Source of the DNA: DAOTVD01 sp034437075
GTDB lineage: Bacteria; Chloroflexota; Anaerolineae; Aggregatilineales; J027
Assembly: GCA_034437075.1 (NCBI GenBank)
Contig: DAOTVD010000093.1
Coordinates: forward strand, 1 to 27,735
Length of the DNA: 27,735 nucleotides
Reading direction: 5' to 3'
The position numbers and the translations under genes are program-made. Under the pieces are notes generated by a model. The model ran no database searches and was not told where the DNA came from. It saw only the letters and a program-made list of their open reading frames with translations. Positions 15,014 to 22,091 of the stretch are shown one piece after another; within the stretch, counting starts at the first letter, position 1; each line of letters starts with the position of its first letter.

Positions 15014-16861
15014 TTATTCGACCGTGACACTCTTGGCCAGATTACGGGGTTGGTCGACATCTGCGCCGCGCCATACCGCAACATAATACGCCAATAATTG
15101 CAACGGAATCACGGAGATCACCGGGCTGAGCAAGCGCGGCATGGGCGGAATATAGAGCACGCGGTCGGCCTTCTGCGCGATGAGTGTATCGCCTTCTGTG
15201 GCCAGGGCGATAACCAACCCGCCGCGCGATTTGGCTTGTTCGATCTGGCTGAGCATTTTTTCATACAGCGCATCTTGCAGCGCGATGGCCAGCACGGGCA
15301 TATTCTCGTCAATCAAGGCGATGGGGCCGTGTTTCATCTCGCCCGCCGGGTAGCCTTCCGCGTGGATGTAGCTAATTTCCTTGAGCTTCAGCGCCCCTTC
15401 CAGAGCAATTGGGTAATTGATCCCACGCCCCAGATAGAGAAAATTGTCGTAGTGGGAGACTTCTGAGGCCAGCTTTTCGACCTCTGCATGGCGTTCTAGC
15501 ACATCGCTGACCAGGGCGGGCAGATGCGCCAAATCGGCCACATGCGCCGCCCGCACCTCGTCCGAGATGGTGCCGCGTTGTTGCGCCAGATAAAGCCCCA
15601 GCAAATATTGGTCGATGATGCTGGTCGTGAAGGCTTTGGTTGACGCGACCCCGATCTCTGGCCCGGCTTGCATCGAAATATAGCCATCCGCGACGCGCAT
15701 CGCCTGGCTGCCAATGGCATTGACGATACTCCACAGCCGCGCGCCTTTGGTCTGCGCTTCTTCCATCGCTGCCAATGTATCGACCGTTTCGCCGCTTTGG
15801 GTGATGGCCAGCACAGCGGTTTGGTCATCCACAATCGGATCACGATAGCGGTACTCGCTGCCATAATCCACTTCGACGGGCAATTGCGCCAGTTCTTCGA
15901 TGATGAAGCGCCCCACCAGGCCCGAAAAATAGCTGGTGCCACAGGCCACGGTGACAATCCGCTTAAGTGCGCGTGCGTCTTCGGGCGTGATGTTCAAATC
16001 TGCCAGCACCACTTCACCGGATTCAAAGTTCAAGCGCCCGCCAATGGTATCGGTCAGAGCGCGGGCCTGCTCAAAGATTTCTTTTTGCATGAAATGACGA
16101 TATTCGCCCTTGGCCGCGCTCACCGGATCGTAGGGTATATTCACGATGTCCGTTGCCACCGTTTGGCCGTCCAGGTCTTGCACCTGGTATGCATCCGCCG
16201 TGATCGTCGCCATTTGGCGAGACTCCAAAAAGATCATCTGGCGGGTGTGCTGCAAAATCGCGGGGATGTCGCTGGCGATGAACATTTCGCCCTCGCCAAC
16301 GCCCAGCGCAACGCCGCCCGCGTTGCCTATCCGCACGGCCACTAGTGTACCGGGCTCGCGGCGGCTCATCACCACAATAGCATGGGAACCGCGTAAACGC
16401 ATAGCGGCCTCGCGCGTGGCTTCCGCCAGGGAATGCCCATTGCCGTTATACAACCGCGCGACAAGCTGCACGATCACTTCTGTGTCTGTCTCCGAGCGAA
16501 ACTCGACGCCTTCGGCTTGCAGTTCGTCGCGCAACTCTAAAAAGTTCTCGACAATGCCGTTATGCACCACGACGGTATCGCCGTCCATGCTCAGGTGCGG
16601 GTGAGAATTGCGCTGGTTTGGCACGCCATGGGTCGCCCAGCGCGTATGGCCGATCCCAATATGCCCAGCAACGGGGTCGGCATCAAACAAGAGTTGCAGA
16701 TTGCTGAGTTTACCAGCATCGCGCCGGATGCCAATGCTCTGATCTTCGCGCAGCACCGCCAAGCCTGCTGAGTCATAGCCCCGATATTCCAGGCGGCGCA
16801 GTCCTTCCAAGATGATCGGGCTGGCATTACGCGGCCCAATATACCCTACGATTCCACACAT
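15014..16861 (-). CDS. glmS: Glutamine-fructose-6-phosphate aminotransferase (isomerising)
   Basis: 615 residues, normal for GlmS. It makes glucosamine-6-phosphate from fructose-6-phosphate and glutamine, the first committed step to UDP-GlcNAc for peptidoglycan and other amino-sugar polymers. The N-terminal glutaminase domain starts MCGIVGYIG, with Cys2 as nucleophile, then YRGYDSAG, HTRWATHG and HNGIVENF. Two SIS sugar isomerase domains follow (CGTSYFSG, ITQSGETVDT, then LGRGINYPIALEGALKLKE). The C-terminus ends QPRNLAKSVTVE, the classic GlmS tail that carries the substrate channel. AGGAG lies nine bases before the ATG. The 397-base upstream region holds a candidate structured RNA and a palindrome, so control in the leader is possible. 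Confidence 0.97.
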   Translation of the reverse strand: MCGIVGYIGPRNASPIILEGLRRLEYRGYDSAGLAVLREDQSIGIRRDAGKLSNLQLLFDADPVAGHIGIGHTRWATHGVPNQRNSHPHLSMDGDTVVVHNGIVENFLELRDELQAEGVEFRSETDTEVIVQLVARLYNGNGHSLAEATREAAMRLRGSHAIVVMSRREPGTLVAVRIGNAGGVALGVGEGEMFIASDIPAILQHTRQMIFLESRQMATITADAYQVQDLDGQTVATDIVNIPYDPVSAAKGEYRHFMQKEIFEQARALTDTIGGRLNFESGEVVLADLNITPEDARALKRIVTVACGTSYFSGLVGRFIIEELAQLPVEVDYGSEYRYRDPIVDDQTAVLAITQSGETVDTLAAMEEAQTKGARLWSIVNAIGSQAMRVADGYISMQAGPEIGVASTKAFTTSIIDQYLLGLYLAQQRGTISDEVRAAHVADLAHLPALVSDVLERHAEVEKLASEVSHYDNFLYLGRGINYPIALEGALKLKEISYIHAEGYPAGEMKHGPIALIDENMPVLAIALQDALYEKMLSQIEQAKSRGGLVIALATEGDTLIAQKADRVLYIPPMPRLLSPVISVIPLQLLAYYVAVWRGADVDQPRNLAKSVTVE

Positions 16862-16922
16862 CGCGGTTTACTCCTCATATGCAAATGATACGGTTAAGGT
16901 TCATCACGGCTGGCGGGTTGTA

Positions 16923-16940
16923 CCCTCTGTCACCAGAGGG
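16923..16940 (-). other. Seven-pair hairpin with GNRA (GTGA) tetraloop in glmS leader
   Basis: On the minus strand CCCTCTG-GTGA-CAGAGGG forms a seven-pair stem closed by a GNRA tetraloop, about 60 bases before the glmS start. No T-run follows, so it is not a terminator. It could help fold or protect the leader. Confidence 0.55.
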
Positions 16941-16965
16941 GTTTGCCGGGCAGCTTGGCGCCCAA

Positions 16966-16980
16966 TTGCATGACATGCAA
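16966..16980. promoter_or_regulatory. 15-base perfect inverted repeat upstream of glmS
   Basis: TTGCATG and CATGCAA flank a single central base, with no mismatch. It lies 105 bases upstream of the glmS ATG. The size and symmetry suit a dimeric repressor site; further TTGCAT half-sites occur on the minus strand near 16880 and 17200. The binding protein is unknown. Confidence 0.4.
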
Positions 16981-16989
16981 CAGGCTTTT

Positions 16990-17160
16990 TTGTGAGGAGT
17001 CGTTCATAAGGGGGGTGATGGCCCCCTGGCGGCATCCGCTGATCTTCGCTTTTCCCCACCTGTCTAAGGCTCTAAGGTGGGTTATCTTGCCCATAGGGCA
17101 AGACCGCCTCCGCGTCACCCCGTTTTGCAGCGGGGCCGTGCGCTGTGAACATCCTCGTAC
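16990..17160 (-). ncRNA. Candidate structured RNA (about 170 nt) upstream of glmS
   Basis: The minus-strand RNA beginning GTACGAGGATGTTC can close end to end: GAGGA (17156-17152) with TCCTC (16998-16994), TTCA (17149-17146) with TGAA (17006-17003), GGCCCC (17137-17132) with GGGGCC (near 17025-17020) and GGCGG (17108-17104) with CCGCC (17032-17028). Inside are two strong local hairpins: TCTTGCCC/GGGCAAGA with a three-base loop (17103-17085), and CCCACC/GGTGGG (17081-17055). A TATAAG box ends six bases before the predicted 5' end. Length and long closed-stem layout resemble 6S RNA; a glmS-linked cis element is the alternative. No known family is proven, and no clear terminator follows. Confidence 0.45.
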
Positions 17161-17258
17161 AATGGCTTATAGACATGCTCCTGAATAATCAATCGCACAT
17201 ACAATGCAAGCAGTCTAGCGGGTTTTGGTGCCCCCGGCAAGAGGCATCCGGTGTGCGT

Positions 17259-18683
17259 CTAGGGCGCGTCTGCTGCACAACGGAAGCCTATTGAGGCCCG
17301 GCCCGAGGTCGGTTGCGCATACATGCGATGCACAGCCCGTGCAAATAATGGCACGTTATCCCAACCGCCGCCGCGTAACACGCGCCGATCCGAACTCACG
17401 GGGCCGCGTGGGTTCGGGCCGCTAGCTTCGGGCAAAGTGTAGTAATTTTCTTGGTAGAAATCAAACACCCATTCAGAGACATTCCCGGCCATGTTGAGTG
17501 GGCCATACAAACTAGCCCCGCCAGGGTAAGAATCCACAGCCACGGTGCCTTGCCCAGCGTTGGGCGTGCGCGAAGTGTTGGCATTCGTCGGCACCCATTC
17601 CGGCCCCCAAGGATAAATGCTATTGGCCGGGCCACGCGCGGCACGTTCCCATTCGGCTTCGGTGGGTAGGCGGCGCTCGATAGTCTCGCAATATTCTTGC
17701 GCACCGAACCAGGTCACGAAGAATACAGGATGATTGTTATAAAACGTCGGGTTCACCACCTCGTATTGCCCGGCTTCGGCACTGTAGCGGATGATGCTAT
17801 TCGGTTCGTTATCCTGGGCCAAGATACACGGTTGGCCCCCGCACGCAATTTGATCGACGCGCGTACCGGAGGGACCTTCCTCGGCAAGATAGTTCAAAAA
17901 CGCGACATATTGATTCACGCTGACTTCGGTTTGTTCGATCTGGAAATCATCCAAGGTTACTTCGTGCACCGGGATTGAATCCTGCACATAGGATTCATCG
18001 CAGATGCCGCCGTCGCGTACCACGCAGGCATCCACCGCGTTTAAGCCTTCTTCAGGGGTCGTACCCATCACGAAGGTGCCGCCAGGAATCTCAACCAGCG
18101 GAGAGGCGATAGTTTCAAGCTCCTCTGGCGTACTAGGCGCGCTACCGATAGCGGGTGTGCGCGTGGGTTCCCCCTGAGCCGGCACGGCAGTCGCCAGCGG
18201 GTCGTCTGTTGCGCCTTGGGCGACCGTTCCCGGGTTGTTGGAATCAGCACTGGCACTCGTCTCTGCACCGCCTTGGTCGGCAGCGATTTCTGGCAAGCGC
18301 GTGGGCGTTGCCTGAGCGCTCCCTAACGGTGTTGAAGTCGCCGTGGGGAGGGAGGCGTCGTCGGCGACCTGCGCGGTCTCGTCCCCTTCCGGGGGTGTCA
18401 TCTGCTCGGTTGGTGCTTCAGTAGCCACGACAAGCGGTTGAATGACTGCATTATCCGCCTCAGCGACCGTATTCGGTGTCGCCGTCACCTGTTCTGTGAT
18501 GACCACAACCGCTTGGTCATCATCCGTATCTGTCTCATCAAAGCCCGCGAACTCAACAAACCCCACAATATAGCTCGTGAGGAAAAAAACCAACGAACAG
18601 CCAAAGCCCAGCGTCATACCGATGGCCATCCACTGGCAACCCGAGTCGCGCGACCGTTTTCTTATGGGACTTCCAACACCCAT
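17259..18683 (-). CDS. Membrane-anchored SUMF1/FGE-like (formylglycine-generating-enzyme family) protein
   Basis: 474 residues. A short basic N-terminus is followed by one hydrophobic segment (about 22-45) that should anchor it with the rest outside. Residues 55-200 are a low-complexity Thr/Pro/Ala linker. The FGE-sulfatase fold covers about 210-474, with the family marks IPGGTFVMGT, the motif LPTEAEWERAARG, IYPWG, NMAGNVSEWV and the closing RRVLRGGGWD to ASIGFRC. The catalytic Cys pair of true formylglycine-generating enzymes, in the loop after RGGGW, is absent (WDNVPLFARAVHRMYAQP). It is therefore unlikely to convert sulfatase Cys; other members are binding modules or act in unrelated pathways. 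AGAGGA lies about ten bases before the ATG. Downstream is the glmS leader. Confidence 0.8.
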   Translation of the reverse strand: MGVGSPIRKRSRDSGCQWMAIGMTLGFGCSLVFFLTSYIVGFVEFAGFDETDTDDDQAVVVITEQVTATPNTVAEADNAVIQPLVVATEAPTEQMTPPEGDETAQVADDASLPTATSTPLGSAQATPTRLPEIAADQGGAETSASADSNNPGTVAQGATDDPLATAVPAQGEPTRTPAIGSAPSTPEELETIASPLVEIPGGTFVMGTTPEEGLNAVDACVVRDGGICDESYVQDSIPVHEVTLDDFQIEQTEVSVNQYVAFLNYLAEEGPSGTRVDQIACGGQPCILAQDNEPNSIIRYSAEAGQYEVVNPTFYNNHPVFFVTWFGAQEYCETIERRLPTEAEWERAARGPANSIYPWGPEWVPTNANTSRTPNAGQGTVAVDSYPGGASLYGPLNMAGNVSEWVFDFYQENYYTLPEASGPNPRGPVSSDRRVLRGGGWDNVPLFARAVHRMYAQPTSGRASIGFRCAADAP

Positions 18684-18737
18684 ATTGAATGTGTCCTCTT
18701 ATGCTGTGTCGTACAAAACTGACAAGTAATTCAACTG

Positions 18738-18760
18738 ACAAAACGAAGCATCACGCTTCG
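18738..18760 (-). terminator. Rho-independent terminator of the surface-protein operon
   Basis: On the minus strand CGAAGC and GCTTCG pair across a five-base loop, then TTTTGT. It lies about 90 bases after the end of the C-terminal fragment of the Ig-like surface protein and before the SUMF1-like gene. Confidence 0.6.
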
Positions 18761-18847
18761 ATATGTGAAACGCCTATGATAGCGCTCATTTGATTGAAGT
18801 CAAAACGAAAAGCCTACGCCCAATCTACGGCCATGCCACACTGCATG

Positions 18848-19072
18848 TCAAGACCGATTCTGGCGTGCCAGAATAGTCCGCCCGATAAAGTAGATGACAA
18901 AACCGGCGGAGACAAACAACAGCGCCAGCAACGCGGTAATCGCATTGCGGGTGGTGCTGTTTTCCACGGCAAGCTGACCACCGGTTTCGGGGGTTAGGCT
19001 TTCCGCGATGATCAAATTTTGGATAGGCGAGGCCACTTCATCATCCTCGGTGCGCACCACAGCCTGCAACCG
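18848..19072 (-). pseudogene. C-terminal segment of the Ig-like surface protein, behind an in-frame TGA
   Basis: 74 codons directly following the TGA at 19075-19073 in the same frame as the gene before it. The segment reads RLQAVVRTEDDEVASPIQ, which completes the interrupted Ig-like domain (its sister domain has VEAVAQDGERLSAPT at that place), followed by a polar stretch and a single membrane helix (ITALLALLFVSAGFVIYFIG) with a basic tail. The only nearby start is a TTG at 19069 with no ribosome binding site. It is best read as the membrane anchor of the preceding protein, cut off by a nonsense change, unless the stop is read through or is a sequencing error. Confidence 0.7.
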
Positions 19073-20809
19073 TCAAGTCTGCGCGCTGTCTTGGCGCAAG
19101 CTAACCGACCAGTAACCCTGGTGATCTGCGCGGGTTTCTGCCAAAAGCGAATTCGTCGTTGTATCAACGATTTGTATGGGCGCGCGAGATGGCGCGGTAC
19201 CGCTGATCTGCACGACCCCTGGCATGAACGTCTCGCCCGGTGCCGGATTCTCGATAACTGGCGCTGTCAGCCGCACCGCTATCGAGGCGCGCGTCGGTGC
19301 ACTCAGGCGCTCACCATCCTGCGCGACTGCTTCTACAGCAGTTGAACGTGGTTCATTCCATGTCAGCGTCCAATTCCCCGAGCTATCAACGCGCGTCGTG
19401 CCTAATTCATCACCCGCTTCGGTGCGTAGCACGATCGTCGTACCCGGTTCGCCTGTGCCGCGTAGCGTAACGGGCGCGAAAGGCGAATAGGGATTTCGCG
19501 GCGTCTGAACAAAGGGCGCGGCCAGCGTCGCTTGGACGGTTTCGGTGGGGCGCGCTGGGGTGGTGGCGCTTTGCGTCGGGCTCGGGGACGGCGTTGGGCT
19601 GGGTGTAAAAGTTAACGTTGCCCGAATGGGAACGGTCGGTGTGGGGCTGGCGGGTTGCAGCGCGACATCGACGGTTGGGCTGGGGGTCAGTGTGGGTGTG
19701 TCGCTGGGCTGCGTGGTTGCCGTATCTGTTGGGCTGGCAGATGGTGTATTCGTAGGGCGTGCGGTCGGCGTTTCCGTCGGCACAGCGGTTTGGGTAGTTG
19801 TTGCATTTGGCGAAGCCGTCGCGCTAGGGAAATCCGTAGCTGTTACGAGCAGGGTAGGTGTGGCGGTAGCCCGTTGAGCGAGTTGGGTGGCAGGCGTTTC
19901 CGTTACGATGATGTTTTGGCCGATTTCTGTATCGTCTGGTGTGGGCGTGCGGGTTGGGCGGGGGGGGGTACGTGTGTCGGTTGGCGTAGTCGTGGATGTG
20001 GGCGTGCGGGTTGGGCGGGGGGTACGTGTGTCGGTTGGCGTAGTCGTCGGCGTAGTCGTGGATGTTGGCGTATCGGTTGGGGTGGGGGTATGGGTAGGTG
20101 TGTTCGTCGGAGTAGGGGTATGGGTGGGCGTGTTTGTTGGCGTAGGCGCTTCGTTCAACACAAATCCGACCGGGATAATCGGACTCTGTACGCCAGTCGG
20201 GCTTTCGGCATAAAGTTGCAAGCGATTTTCACCAATTGGCAAACCATCCTGCAAATTGATGACCCATTCCCCATCGGCAGCGGCTTCGGTTTGGCGAAAG
20301 ACAACGTTATTGTTTAGCAAGATCACTTGGTCACCGGGTTGGGCTTCGCCAGAAATGCGCACGGCTTCCCCTGCATAGGTCTCGGCTAGGGTTATCGGAT
20401 TCACGACGGGCACGGGATAGGGTGTAAAGGTGGCTGTTGGCGTTGGGGTCTGGGTGGCCGTCGGGCTCGGGGTTATGGTGGGTGTATCCGTCGGTGTAAG
20501 GGTGGCTGTGGCGGTCGGGCTAGGCGTGTGGGTCGCTGTTGGGGGTGGGGTATCTGTGGGTGCGCGTGTTGGGGTCTGGGTGGCCGTCGGGCTGGGTATG
20601 GTCGTCTCCGTGGTCGTGGGTGAGGTTGTGGCCGTGGCGGTTTGGGTGGCCACCGGCCCAGCGACCAGGTTTTCGTTCGTGTCGTCATCACCGCCAGCGC
20701 GCCACGCAGCCGCTAACAGTACCGCAGTGAACCCCGCCGCCGCGAGTAATCCAAGAATGAGGGCCGCGTCAAATTGGCTTACGCGGCGGTTACGCGCATT
20801 TCGGTTCAA
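19073..20809 (-). CDS. Thr/Pro-rich surface protein with Ig-like domains, interrupted before its C-terminal anchor
   Basis: 578 residues to a TGA. It has a short basic N-terminus, a membrane segment (about 14-36), a long Thr/Pro stalk (about 45-130), a first Ig-like domain (about 130-215), a second and much longer Thr/Pro stalk (about 215-420) and two more Ig-like domains (ITLAETYAGEAVRISG-like start, VTLRGTGEPGTTIVL, VQISGTAPSRAPIQI). The last is cut at SVSLRQDSAQT by the TGA. Ig-like modules of this kind occur in cell-surface and adhesion proteins. The start is TTG with GGAG eight bases upstream, overlapping the previous stop, so coupled translation is likely. A nine-C run in the stalk coding sequence is slippage-prone. 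Ligand unknown. Confidence 0.75.
   Translation of the reverse strand: MNRNARNRRVSQFDAALILGLLAAAGFTAVLLAAAWRAGGDDDTNENLVAGPVATQTATATTSPTTTETTIPSPTATQTPTRAPTDTPPPTATHTPSPTATATLTPTDTPTITPSPTATQTPTPTATFTPYPVPVVNPITLAETYAGEAVRISGEAQPGDQVILLNNNVVFRQTEAAADGEWVINLQDGLPIGENRLQLYAESPTGVQSPIIPVGFVLNEAPTPTNTPTHTPTPTNTPTHTPTPTDTPTSTTTPTTTPTDTRTPRPTRTPTSTTTPTDTRTPPRPTRTPTPDDTEIGQNIIVTETPATQLAQRATATPTLLVTATDFPSATASPNATTTQTAVPTETPTARPTNTPSASPTDTATTQPSDTPTLTPSPTVDVALQPASPTPTVPIRATLTFTPSPTPSPSPTQSATTPARPTETVQATLAAPFVQTPRNPYSPFAPVTLRGTGEPGTTIVLRTEAGDELGTTRVDSSGNWTLTWNEPRSTAVEAVAQDGERLSAPTRASIAVRLTAPVIENPAPGETFMPGVVQISGTAPSRAPIQIVDTTTNSLLAETRADHQGYWSVSLRQDSAQT
19941..20054 (-). repeat. Tandem repeat of about 57 bases within the Thr/Pro stalk coding sequence
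   Basis: Two near-identical units start at 19941 and 19998 (plus-strand GTGGGCGTGCGGGTTGGGC and so on through a TCGTGGAT-type end). They encode RTPRPTRTPT-like repeats in the minus-strand gene. The units differ by a G-run of nine versus six bases, a difference of three that keeps the frame and adds one Pro. Confidence 0.7.
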
Positions 20810-22017
20810 GAAGAAGACTCCGTCTTTGCTTTTGCAACGGCCAAATTATTCGCTTGCTCGATCCACGCCTCGGCATCAATGCCGCGCCAACGTGGAATGG
20901 TGAACAGATTACGCAGTTCATCCGGCGTGAAGGCGGCTAATTCTTCATATGTATCAATACCGCGCTCGTAGAGCATCCCCGCAAAGACCGCGCCAATCCC
21001 TTTAATATCCGTCAAGCGATCGGGTTGACGCTGGCGGGTCGGTTTGCGATCTTTGATGACTTCCACCGAATCATCGACATCTTCCAACTTTGCTAGGATC
21101 ATATCCAGCTTTGCGGTCAGTTCGCCGCGCTTTTCTGCTTCTTGGGTTAGTTGTTCGGCTTGTTGAACCAACCGACTTTCCAAATGGGCAACCCCAGTGG
21201 ATGAGTCGGGCGAGTCGTCCGGCGCGTTTGTTTGCGAAGCTAACGCCGCGCGCAACGCTTCTTCCTGCTGGGTGAATTGCTCTTGTAACCGCACTAACGC
21301 CGCGTTAATCGACTCGTATTCTGTTTGCAACGGACTCAGGTCTTGCGCTGGTGACACCCCAGGGGAGGCCGTACCTAATTGCTTGTCAATCTGTTGGAGT
21401 TGGCGCGCCAGGCCATCCAAATAGGTCGCCTGTTTGGCCAATAAGCTGTAGAGCGTTTCGGAGGCCCGCGCGGGGGCGGCCTGCGCATGGATTTCGCGCA
21501 ATAAATCTTCTTGAATGCCGACTTGCTCGGCCATGCTATCCATTTGCTCGCCCATATCCGTCACGCGCCCGGCCAGGATGGCTAATGCGCCCGTCTGGCC
21601 CAGGTCTTGCAGCAAATTGGTCGCATTGCGCAGCATGTCGCTTTGGCCATGCAAATCTTCGCGCAAGTTATCCATGCGTTGGCCAAGTTGTTGCAGATGG
21701 GCATCTTGGGTGCTCAAGCGCTCGCTAATCTGGCGAATGCGTTCGAGTTGTTCGTCAAGCTGCTGGCTATTGCGCGAATTGGCCGTTACCACAGACGCGC
21801 GGATGTCATCCAGCGTCGCGCGCAAGGCGGCCAGGTCTGCCGCTACGTCGGAGCGTGTTGGCAAAGAGCCTCCGCCCACACTCCGCGTGATTTCTGGGTC
21901 GGGTTCTTCCATAGCGAGCATGGTGGGGCGAACGGTAGAAATGTACACGATACCCAGCACACATAGCGCAAGGAAGATGATAAATGTAAAAATTGCGAGA
22001 GCCAGAATAGGGTCCAT
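20806..22017 (-). CDS. Membrane-anchored coiled-coil protein with C-terminal helix-hairpin-helix domain
   Basis: 403 residues. The N-terminal helix (ILALAIFTFIIFLALCVLGIVYI) anchors it, with the rest probably cytoplasmic given the lack of a cleavable signal. From about 55 to 325 the sequence is Gln/Leu/Glu-rich heptad-like coiled coil. The C-terminal 65 residues (DRLTDIKGIGAVFAGMLYERGI, then TYEELAAFTPDELRNLF) are a helix-hairpin-helix domain of the Rad51/DNA-polymerase X/RPL21-like type, which contacts DNA or mediates protein binding; GIGAVFAGML is the hairpin. A membrane-tethered HhH could bind nucleic acid at the membrane or act as an assembly module. A TATAAT lies 29 bases before the ATG. 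Its TGA overlaps the TTG start of the next gene by three bases. Confidence 0.75.
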   Translation of the reverse strand: MDPILALAIFTFIIFLALCVLGIVYISTVRPTMLAMEEPDPEITRSVGGGSLPTRSDVAADLAALRATLDDIRASVVTANSRNSQQLDEQLERIRQISERLSTQDAHLQQLGQRMDNLREDLHGQSDMLRNATNLLQDLGQTGALAILAGRVTDMGEQMDSMAEQVGIQEDLLREIHAQAAPARASETLYSLLAKQATYLDGLARQLQQIDKQLGTASPGVSPAQDLSPLQTEYESINAALVRLQEQFTQQEEALRAALASQTNAPDDSPDSSTGVAHLESRLVQQAEQLTQEAEKRGELTAKLDMILAKLEDVDDSVEVIKDRKPTRQRQPDRLTDIKGIGAVFAGMLYERGIDTYEELAAFTPDELRNLFTIPRWRGIDAEAWIEQANNLAVAKAKTESSS

Positions 22018-22045
22018 AAGCGCCTAAATGTTATAGCTTTTCTTC

Positions 22046-22051
22046 ATTATA
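22046..22051 (-). promoter_or_regulatory. -10 box TATAAT upstream of the HhH membrane protein gene
   Basis: Minus-strand TATAAT ends 29 bases before the ATG at 22017. A TTGCTA at 15 bases spacing is the best -35, a weak match. It follows directly after the terminator of the upstream operon, which makes a promoter here likely. Confidence 0.45.
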
Positions 22052-22070
22052 ACGCTGATGTGTGCCTAGC

Positions 22071-22091
22071 AAAAAACGACAATAAGTCGCC
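22071..22091 (-). terminator. Rho-independent terminator of the transpeptidase/SGNH operon
   Basis: Right after the SGNH stop codon, minus-strand GCGAC-TTATT-GTCGT forms a five-pair stem (one wobble) followed by six T. The stem is short but the T-run and position are good. Confidence 0.6.

Larger units (their letters stand above)
16862..17258. other. 397-base intergenic leader region of glmS
   Basis: No reading frame here looks like a gene. On the minus strand, in transcription order, it holds a -10-like TATAAG (17171-17166), a candidate structured RNA (17160-16990), a 15-base palindrome (16966-16980), a hairpin with a GTGA loop (16923-16940: CCCTCTG/CAGAGGG) and the glmS ribosome binding site. 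The 3' end of the SUMF1-like gene abuts it without a convincing terminator. Confidence 0.7.

Noticed and set aside
17085..17140. Cobalamin riboswitch
   Set aside because: One hairpin (CCCCG/CGGGG) recalls the B12 box region, but the GCCAGG-type and other conserved boxes are absent and the gene is glmS.
16990..17160. glmS ribozyme
   Set aside because: Short strings resemble the core but are separated by about 120 bases and the 5' cleavage-site motif is not found upstream of them.
18848..19069. A separate small membrane protein starting at TTG 19069
   Set aside because: It lacks a ribosome binding site, starts in the middle of an Ig-like domain strand and is in frame with the preceding gene.
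19073..19075. Selenocysteine or Trp recoding of the in-frame TGA
   Set aside because: TGA ends several other genes here, no selenoprotein motif surrounds it, and no stable hairpin follows directly; a nonsense change is simpler.
19545..20903. Plus-strand frames of Gly/Val repeats (GVGVGV-like) across the surface-protein gene
   Set aside because: They are the opposite strand of the Thr/Pro stalk codons; the minus-strand reading has signal, domains and a coupled start, while these have none.
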